The notes beneath the pieces were generated by a model. That model was not told the origin of the DNA and did no database searches. It saw only the letters and a program-made list of their open reading frames with translations. Shown in pieces: positions 58,458 through 64,000 of a stretch of DNA of 64,000 nt (position 1 is its first letter; the number at the start of each line of letters is the position of its first letter). Source of the DNA: Hymenobacter caeli (GTDB lineage: Bacteria > Bacteroidota > Bacteroidia > Cytophagales > Hymenobacteraceae); NCBI RefSeq assembly GCF_013294115.1, contig NZ_JABSNP010000014.1:1-64000 (forward strand). Reading direction: 5' to 3'. Made by a program: the position numbers and the translations under genes.

Positions 58458-59828
58458 ATGAACATCGTCATCCTCGGCGCGGCCGAAAGTGGGGTAGGGG
58501 CGGCGCTGCTCGCGCAGGCCAAGGGCCACGCCGTGTTCGTGTCGGACCGCGGAACCATTCAGGCCAGCTACCGGGAGAAATTAGTCCAGGCCGGGATTGA
58601 ATTCGAGGAAAACCAGCACACGCTGGCCCGGGTTCTGGCCGCCGATGAGGTAATTAAAAGCCCTGGCATTCCCGAGAAAGCGCCGGTCATCCAGGCCCTG
58701 CGCGAGCAGAAAACGCCGGTTATTTCCGAAATAGAATTCGCCGGCCGCTATACCGCTGCTAAGTGCATTTGCATTACCGGCACCAACGGCAAAACCACCA
58801 CCACGCTCCTTACCCACCACTTGCTACTGGAAGCAGGCCTGAAAGTGGGCCTGGGTGGCAACGTGGGCCGCAGCTTTGCCGAGCAGGTTATTGCTGACGA
58901 GCACGACTATTACGTGCTGGAAATGAGCAGCTTTCAGCTCGACGACACGCACGAGTTCCGGCCCTGGATTGCCGTGCTGCTCAACATCACCCCCGACCAC
59001 CTCGACCGCTACAATTACTCGCTCAGCGAGTACGCCCACGCCAAGCTGCGCATCGCCCGCAAGCAGGACAGCAGCGGCTATTTTATTTACAACGCCGACG
59101 ACGAGAACATCACGCGCTATTTCCAGGCCGCGCTGCGGCCGATGCTGAAAATGCCGTTCGGCCTGGAGCGCCGGCCCGACCTGCACCTAGCGGGCTACTA
59201 CGAAGCGGCGACGCGGCTCTGCGTGGACCTGCTGCCCGGCTACTACAGCCAGACGGAAATAATCAGCACGGCGCAGTCGCCGCTCATCGGCGAGCACAAC
59301 CGTCAGAACGTGCTGGCCGCCGTGCTGGCCGCGCGCGTGGCGGGTGTCGGCATTGCCCAAATCGAAGGGGCCCTGGCCACCTTCCAAAACGCCGACCACC
59401 GCTTGCAGGCCGTGGGCCACGTGGCCGGCGTGGAGTACATCAACGACAGCAAAGCCACCAACGTGGAGGCCGCCTGGTACGCCCTCGAAGGCATTAAAAC
59501 CCCCATCGTGTGGATTGCCGGGGGCACCGACAAGGGCAACGACTATTCGTCGCTCGTGGACCTGGCCCACCAGAAAGTCAGGGCCCTCGTCTGCCTGGGG
59601 GTGGACAACGCCAAGCTGCGCGCAGCGTTCGAAACCGTGGTGCCGCACCTCGAAGAAACCCACAGCATGGCCGACGCCGTGCGCCGCGCCGCCGCCCTGG
59701 CCGCCCCCGGCGACGTGGTGCTGCTGTCGCCCTGCTGCGCCAGCTTCGACCTGTTTAAGAACTACGAAGACCGGGGCCGCCAGTTCGCCGCCGCGGTGCA
59801 GGAATTAATTGCCTCCGAACCCGCGTAA
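58458..59828 (+). CDS. murD: UDP-MurNAc-L-Ala:D-Glu ligase MurD
   Basis: A 456-aa Mur ligase. An N-terminal Rossmann part binds the UDP-sugar (VILGAAESGVGAALLAQAKGH); the ATP loop is ITGTNGKTTTTLLTHHLL; YINDSKATNVEAAWYALEG and IAGGTDKGNDYSSL are C-terminal conserved blocks; LLSPCCASFDLFKNYEDRG closes it. It adds D-glutamate to UDP-MurNAc-L-Ala in the cytoplasm. It follows mraY by two bases, so they are translationally linked. Confidence 0.96.
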   Translation: MNIVILGAAESGVGAALLAQAKGHAVFVSDRGTIQASYREKLVQAGIEFEENQHTLARVLAADEVIKSPGIPEKAPVIQALREQKTPVISEIEFAGRYTAAKCICITGTNGKTTTTLLTHHLLLEAGLKVGLGGNVGRSFAEQVIADEHDYYVLEMSSFQLDDTHEFRPWIAVLLNITPDHLDRYNYSLSEYAHAKLRIARKQDSSGYFIYNADDENITRYFQAALRPMLKMPFGLERRPDLHLAGYYEAATRLCVDLLPGYYSQTEIISTAQSPLIGEHNRQNVLAAVLAARVAGVGIAQIEGALATFQNADHRLQAVGHVAGVEYINDSKATNVEAAWYALEGIKTPIVWIAGGTDKGNDYSSLVDLAHQKVRALVCLGVDNAKLRAAFETVVPHLEETHSMADAVRRAAALAAPGDVVLLSPCCASFDLFKNYEDRGRQFAAAVQELIASEPA

Positions 59829-59858
59829 ATTAATTATAATCTGCCAAATCTGCGATTT

Positions 59859-61052
59859 ATGGAAGCTGTTACCCCCCGCCACAACTGGCTCCAGCGCAAC
59901 CTGAAAGGCGACCCCATTTTGTGGGCCATCGTGCTGTTGTTTTCCGTCATCAGCATCGCCGTGGTGTACTCGGCCACCGGCACGCTGGCGTACAAGAAAA
60001 GCGACGGCAACACCGAGCATTTCCTCTTCAAGCACACCAGCCTGATTCTGGTGGGGCTGGGGTTTATGTTTGCGGCCCACCGCGTCGATTACCGCCACTA
60101 CTCGCGGCTGTCGCTCTACGCGCTGCTGGTTTCGGTGCCGCTGCTGCTGTACACGTTTTTTGTGGGCGGCACCACGCTTAACGAGGCGTCGCGCTGGCTC
60201 ACCATCCCGGTCATCAACCAGACGTTCCAGCCCTCGGATTTGGCCAAGCTGGCGTTGATTTCGCACCTGGCCAGCATGCTCAGCCGCCGCCAGCAGCACT
60301 TGCACGATTTTAAATCGACGCTGCTGCCGGTGATGCTGTGGGTGGGGGTGATTTGCGGATTAATTATTTTGAGCAACGCGTCCACGGCGCTGCTGCTGTT
60401 TGCTACGTGCATGCTGCTGATGTTCATCGGGCGCGTGCCGCTCAAGCAAATGGCCGTGATGGTGGCCATCGGCGTGGTGCTGGGCGGGGCCGGCCTGGCC
60501 GCCGGTCAGCGCCTGGGCACGGTGATGTCGCGGGTGTCGAGCTTCTCCGACCCCAACAAAAAAACGCCGTTTCAGCTGGAGCACAGCTACATTGCCATTG
60601 CCACGGCCGGCATTGCCGGCAAGGGGCCCGGCAAAAGCACCGAGCGCAACATCCTGCCCCACCCGTACTCCGACTTCATCTTCGCCATCATTATCGAGGA
60701 ATACGGCCTGCTGGGCGGGGCCGTGGTGCTGCTGCTCTACCTCGCTTTTCTGTACCGGGGCCTGAAAACGGTGATGAACAGCTACGGCGCCTTCGGGGGC
60801 CTGCTCTCGGCGGGCCTCAGCTTCAGCCTGGTGCTGCAAGCCCTCGTGAACATGGGCGTGGCCGTGGGCCTGGGCCCCATCACCGGCCTGCCGCTGCCGC
60901 TGCTGAGCATGGGCGGCACCTCGTTGATATTCACCGGCATCAGCATCGGCATCATCCTGGCCGTGAGCCGGGGCGAGCCCGAAATACGCCCCGTGGTGGG
61001 CTCCGACCCCAACGCGCCCCGCATCCCGAGCCAGCGCGGGGCGTATGCGTGA
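59859..61052 (+). CDS. ftsW: Septal peptidoglycan polymerase FtsW
   Basis: A 397-aa SEDS-family glycosyltransferase with about ten TM helices. GTTLNEASRWLTIPVINQTFQPSDLAKLALI and GLPLPLLSMGGTSLI are the SEDS hallmarks; the periplasmic loop with KSTERNILPHPYSDFIFAII holds the catalytic Asp. It polymerises lipid II at the septum with FtsI. The gap before it contains AATCTGC-type words common in Bacteroidota gaps. Confidence 0.95.
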   Translation: MEAVTPRHNWLQRNLKGDPILWAIVLLFSVISIAVVYSATGTLAYKKSDGNTEHFLFKHTSLILVGLGFMFAAHRVDYRHYSRLSLYALLVSVPLLLYTFFVGGTTLNEASRWLTIPVINQTFQPSDLAKLALISHLASMLSRRQQHLHDFKSTLLPVMLWVGVICGLIILSNASTALLLFATCMLLMFIGRVPLKQMAVMVAIGVVLGGAGLAAGQRLGTVMSRVSSFSDPNKKTPFQLEHSYIAIATAGIAGKGPGKSTERNILPHPYSDFIFAIIIEEYGLLGGAVVLLLYLAFLYRGLKTVMNSYGAFGGLLSAGLSFSLVLQALVNMGVAVGLGPITGLPLPLLSMGGTSLIFTGISIGIILAVSRGEPEIRPVVGSDPNAPRIPSQRGAYA

Positions 61053-61084
61053 AATCAATGAGGAATGAGCAATGAATAATTAGC

Positions 61085-61160
61085 AGTGTGCGCTCGCGCC
61101 AGCTACCACGTACAAACACGCAGCGAAACTTAAATTTAAACCTCGCGAAACCTTGCGCGA
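61085..61160. repeat. GCGAAACTT-type dispersed repeat before murG
   Basis: Words GCAGCGAAACTT and CTCGCGAAACCTTGCGCGAAA follow each other. A close relative lies before murC (62270-62330), and a fragment near 55588. They share the pattern CTTTGCGAGACTTTGCGCGAA. Confidence 0.55.
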
Positions 61161-61161
61161 A

Positions 61162-62268
61162 ATGTCAAATACGACTCCCTTGCGTATTATCATCAGCGGC
61201 GGGGGCACTGGCGGGCACATCTTCCCGGCCGTGGCCATTGCCAACGAGCTGCGCCGCCGCTACCCCGACGCGGCCATCCTCTTCGTGGGAGCCAACGGCC
61301 GCATGGAGATGACGCGCGTGCCGGAGGCCGGCTACGACATCGTGGGCCTCGACATCAGCGGCTTGCAGCGCCGCCTCACGCCCCAGAACCTGTTGTTTCC
61401 AGTGAAGGTATTCCGCTCGGTGCGCAAGGCGGGCAAGCTGATTGAGGAGTTCTTGCCCGACGCTGTGGTGGGGGTGGGGGGCTACGCCTCGGCCCCGGTG
61501 CTGCTGGCCGCCGCCAGCCGCGCCGTGCCCTCGCTCATCCAGGAGCAAAACTCCTACGCCGGCTTGGTGAACAAGCTGCTGAGCCGCCGCGTGGGCCGCA
61601 TTTGCGTGGCCTACGACGGCATGGAGAAGTTCTTCCCGGCGGATAAAATTGTGCTTACCGGCAACCCTGTGCGGGCCGAAATTGAGGGCGGCGACCGGGC
61701 CGAAGCCCTGCAATTTTTCGGCCTCGACCCGGCCAAAAAGACGCTGCTCGTGGTGGGCGGCAGCCTGGGGGCCCGTACCCTCAACCTGGCCACGGCGGCG
61801 GCCCTGCCGCGCCTGCAAGCGGCTGGCGTGCAGCTGCTCTGGCAAACCGGCAAGCTCTACTTCCCCGAGGCCGAAACGCAAGCCGCGCCCTACGCCGCCG
61901 ACGGCCTGCACGCCCTCGAATTCATCCGCCGCATGGACCTGGCCTACGCCGCCGCCGACGTGGTGGTGAGTCGTGCCGGGGCCCTGTCGGTGAGCGAGTT
62001 GTGCCTCACGGGCAAGGCCAGTATCCTGGTGCCGTCGCCCAACGTGGCTGAAGACCACCAAACCAAAAACGCCCTGGCGCTGATGAACAAGGGCGCTGCC
62101 GTGCTCATCACCGATGAGCACGCGCCCGAGCGCCTCTACGACGAAGCCCTGCGCCTGCTGGCCGACCCCGAGCGCCAGCAGCAGCTGCAAACGCGGGTGC
62201 GGGAGCTGGCCCGCCCCAACGCCACCACGGCCATCGTGGACGAGTTGCTGAAATTAATTAAAGTATAA
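61162..62268 (+). CDS. murG: Lipid II synthase MurG
   Basis: A 368-aa GT28 glycosyltransferase. The first Gly-rich loop is IISGGGTGGHIFPAVAIANEL, the second VVGVGGYASAPVLLAA, and the UDP-GlcNAc site is VVSRAGALSVSEL with VPSPNVAEDHQTKNA. It adds GlcNAc to lipid I at the inner face of the membrane. The ATG at 61162 is preferred to a TTG three codons upstream. The gap before it carries a GCGAAAC-type repeat. Confidence 0.96.
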   Translation: MSNTTPLRIIISGGGTGGHIFPAVAIANELRRRYPDAAILFVGANGRMEMTRVPEAGYDIVGLDISGLQRRLTPQNLLFPVKVFRSVRKAGKLIEEFLPDAVVGVGGYASAPVLLAAASRAVPSLIQEQNSYAGLVNKLLSRRVGRICVAYDGMEKFFPADKIVLTGNPVRAEIEGGDRAEALQFFGLDPAKKTLLVVGGSLGARTLNLATAAALPRLQAAGVQLLWQTGKLYFPEAETQAAPYAADGLHALEFIRRMDLAYAAADVVVSRAGALSVSELCLTGKASILVPSPNVAEDHQTKNALALMNKGAAVLITDEHAPERLYDEALRLLADPERQQQLQTRVRELARPNATTAIVDELLKLIKV

Positions 62269-62269
62269 A

Positions 62270-62330
62270 ACCGCTTCGTTTAAGCGAAACTTATTTTCCA
62301 CTTTGCGAGACTTTGCGCGAATATTTTAAA
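62270..62330. repeat. GCGAAACTT-type dispersed repeat before murC
   Basis: Contains AAGCGAAACTT and CTTTGCGAGACTTTGCGCGA, similar to the gap before murG. It fills most of the murG-murC spacer and is followed by an AT-rich leader to the TTG start of murC. Confidence 0.55.
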
Positions 62331-62337
62331 TTATAAT

Positions 62338-63768
62338 TTGGACCAATTCCCCTACGTCTTTTTTCTCGGTATTGGCGGTATCGGCATGTCGGCGCTGGCG
62401 CGTTGGTTCCAAGCCAATGGCCACCAGGTCAGCGGCTACGATAAAACCGAGACGCCGCTGACGCAAGCTTTGCAAGCGGAAGGAATTGACGTGCATTACG
62501 CCGATGCGGTGGAAAATATTCCGGCCGTAGTTCGGGAGAATAAACCGCAAACCCTGGTGGTGCTCACGCCCGCTATTCCGGCCGACAGCCGCGAGTGGGC
62601 CTGGCTGCGCGCCGAGGGCTACGACATCCGCAAGCGCAGCCAGGTGTTGGGGGTGCTCACGCAGGGCCGGCGCACGATTGCCGTGGCCGGCACCCACGGC
62701 AAAACCACCACCAGCAGCATGGTGGCCCACTTGCTGCACCACGCCGGCCACGACGCCGGGGCCTTCCTGGGCGGCATCGCCGTAAATTTGGGCAGCAACC
62801 TGCTGCTGTCGCGCGCGGCCGATGCGCCCGTGGTGGTGGAGGCCGACGAGTACGACCGCAGCTTCCTCACGCTGCGCCCCGACGTGGCCATCGTGACCAG
62901 CACCGACGCCGACCACCTCGACATTTACGGCAACCAGGAGGCGCTGATTGAATCGTTTCGGCAGTTCGTGCGCCAAATTAAGCCCGGCGGCACGCTGCTC
63001 GTTAATTGTACGGCCCACCCGAGCGTGGCCCAGGCCGCGCCGGTTGGCACGCAAATCATTCAGTACGGCCTGGCCGCCGCGCCAGGGATAGATTTATTTG
63101 CCGCCCACGTAACGGCCCGGGGCCACGAGTTTCACTTTGATTTGCAGGGGCCCCTGGGCGACGTGGCCGGCCTGGCGTTGGCCGTACCGGGCTTCCACAA
63201 CGTGGAAAACATGCTGGCCGCCGCCGCCGTGGCGCAGCTCGAAGGCGTGAGCGGGGCCCCGCTAATTGCCGCCGTAGCGGCCTACCGGGGCGTGAAGCGG
63301 CGATTCGAGTTCGTGGCCACGGGCCCCGGCGGGCAAGTGTACCTCGACGACTACGCCCACCACCCGCGCGAAATCGAAGCGTTTTTGCGCTCGGTGCGGG
63401 CCCTGTACCCGGGGCGGCGGCTGCGCGTGGTGTTTCAGCCCCACCTGTTTACCCGCACCCGCGACTTTGCCGAGGGCTTCGCGCGCAGCTTAAGTATTGC
63501 AGATGAGGTGATTTTGTTGGATATTTACCCCGCCCGCGAATTACCGCTGCCCGGCGTCACTTCGGAAATTATTTTGGCCAACATTACCAGCCCGGTAAAA
63601 TCCCTTCAGACCAAAGCCCAGGTGCTGGCCGCGGCCCGCGCCGATGCCGTCGAAATAATGGCCACCGTGGGAGCTGGCGACGTGGATACGCTGGTGCCGG
63701 AGTTGAAATTAATTTTTGGGGAAAGGTGGAATAATAACCCGTCCGTCCCAATGCAGGGGAAAACCTGA
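62338..63768 (+). CDS. murC: UDP-MurNAc:L-Ala ligase MurC
   Basis: A 476-aa Mur ligase from a TTG start. FFLGIGGIGMSALARWFQANGH is the N-terminal dinucleotide-like fold; AVAGTHGKTTTSSMVAHLL is the ATP loop; EADEYDRSFLTLRPDVAIVTSTDADHLD and DDYAHHPREIEAFL are MurC-specific blocks. It adds L-alanine to UDP-MurNAc, the first step of stem synthesis. It precedes ftsQ by 89 bp. Confidence 0.96.
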   Translation: MDQFPYVFFLGIGGIGMSALARWFQANGHQVSGYDKTETPLTQALQAEGIDVHYADAVENIPAVVRENKPQTLVVLTPAIPADSREWAWLRAEGYDIRKRSQVLGVLTQGRRTIAVAGTHGKTTTSSMVAHLLHHAGHDAGAFLGGIAVNLGSNLLLSRAADAPVVVEADEYDRSFLTLRPDVAIVTSTDADHLDIYGNQEALIESFRQFVRQIKPGGTLLVNCTAHPSVAQAAPVGTQIIQYGLAAAPGIDLFAAHVTARGHEFHFDLQGPLGDVAGLALAVPGFHNVENMLAAAAVAQLEGVSGAPLIAAVAAYRGVKRRFEFVATGPGGQVYLDDYAHHPREIEAFLRSVRALYPGRRLRVVFQPHLFTRTRDFAEGFARSLSIADEVILLDIYPARELPLPGVTSEIILANITSPVKSLQTKAQVLAAARADAVEIMATVGAGDVDTLVPELKLIFGERWNNNPSVPMQGKT

Positions 63769-63857
63769 GTTAATAAATTATTCGATTTTCTCACCGCATT
63801 TGGTTTAATAAATTTCTGACCTGCCCACGCCATTGGCTGGAATTCTTATTTGTTTTT

Positions 63858-64000
63858 ATGCACCGTACCATTCGTAATTTTTTGGTTGCTTTTGTTTGCC
63901 TGTTGGTGCTGGGCGGGCTGGGCGTTTTCGCCGCCGTGCGGCAGGCCCGGCGGCCGGTGGGGGCCGTGGACGTGCGCATTACCAACGAGGTCGATAATTA
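63858..64000 (+). CDS. ftsQ: FtsQ cell-division protein, N-terminal part (cut by window end)
   Basis: Reading from ATG 63858, the first 47 codons give a short cytoplasmic N-terminus (MHRTIRNF), one TM helix (LVAFVCLLVLGGLGVFAAV) and the start of a periplasmic region with VDVRITNEVDN. This topology and the position after murC fit FtsQ, the divisome scaffold that contacts FtsL and FtsB. The rest lies beyond the window, so the POTRA domain cannot be seen. Confidence 0.75.
   Translation, partial: MHRTIRNFLVAFVCLLVLGGLGVFAAVRQARRPVGAVDVRITNEVDN

Overview
The window looks like a chromosomal segment of a high-GC member of the Bacteroidota, most likely Hymenobacter or a close relative in the Cytophagales. 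Evidence: a T9SS C-terminal sorting domain, a TonB-dependent receptor with a carboxypeptidase-regulatory-like N-terminus, DUF5723 barrels, promoters of the TAnnTTTG type, little Shine-Dalgarno signal, a split carotenoid pathway (crtZ, crtI, crtB, crtW) and a MurE of the meso-diaminopimelate type. The genus is inferred from overall likeness, not from a marker search.

Region 1 (about 1-19.9 kb) is accessory DNA. It ends at a tRNA-Leu(CAA) gene with a tyrosine integrase beside the tRNA 3' end, so the tRNA is the probable attachment site of an integrative element. Inside lie: a lysis-like set (M15 endopeptidase plus two small membrane proteins, 3.9-5.0 kb); a 1.1-kb GC-rich stretch with no convincing gene; a run of small phage/plasmid-type genes ending in a RecE-like PD-(D/E)XK nuclease (6.1-9.6 kb); and a row of unknowns, a thermonuclease, and a truncated DUF1016 gene (13-18 kb). 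Two AT-richer cassettes, each a 490-aa DUF5723 outer-membrane protein followed by a large lipoprotein, sit in mirror orientation on either side of the 3.9-9.6 kb block. One is preceded by a perfect 24-bp-arm palindrome that overlaps a good promoter.

Region 2 (20-35.6 kb) is mostly chromosomal: hscB; a complete RND tripartite efflux operon (adaptor, pump, outer-membrane factor) whose outer-membrane factor carries a 48-residue Gly/Thr-only insert; a small monooxygenase; an esterase lipoprotein; a SAM hydroxide adenosyltransferase; phoH; a GNAT; a PhyH-type dioxygenase; comEC; and an enoyl-CoA hydratase.

Region 3 (35.6-45.7 kb) is a carotenoid region: crtZ, an ECF sigma factor, crtI, crtB, a secreted repeat protein, a large T9SS-exported protein, ispH and crtW. 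IspH supplies isoprenoid precursors, CrtB and CrtI make and desaturate phytoene, and CrtZ and CrtW hydroxylate and ketolate the end rings. No lycopene cyclase is in the window.

Region 4 (45.9-50.5 kb, minus strand) holds a probable metal-handling locus (HYC_CC_PP-type protein, TonB receptor, secreted HMA protein), all three with vicinal Cys-Cys pairs, plus an SGNH-type hydrolase.

Region 5 (50.6-64 kb) is the division and cell wall cluster: mraZ, rsmH, ftsL-like, ftsI, murE, mraY, murD, ftsW, murG, murC and the start of ftsQ, with three 10-bp-spaced TGG boxes and a promoter before mraZ. Several intergenic gaps in regions 2-5 carry dispersed palindromic repeats.
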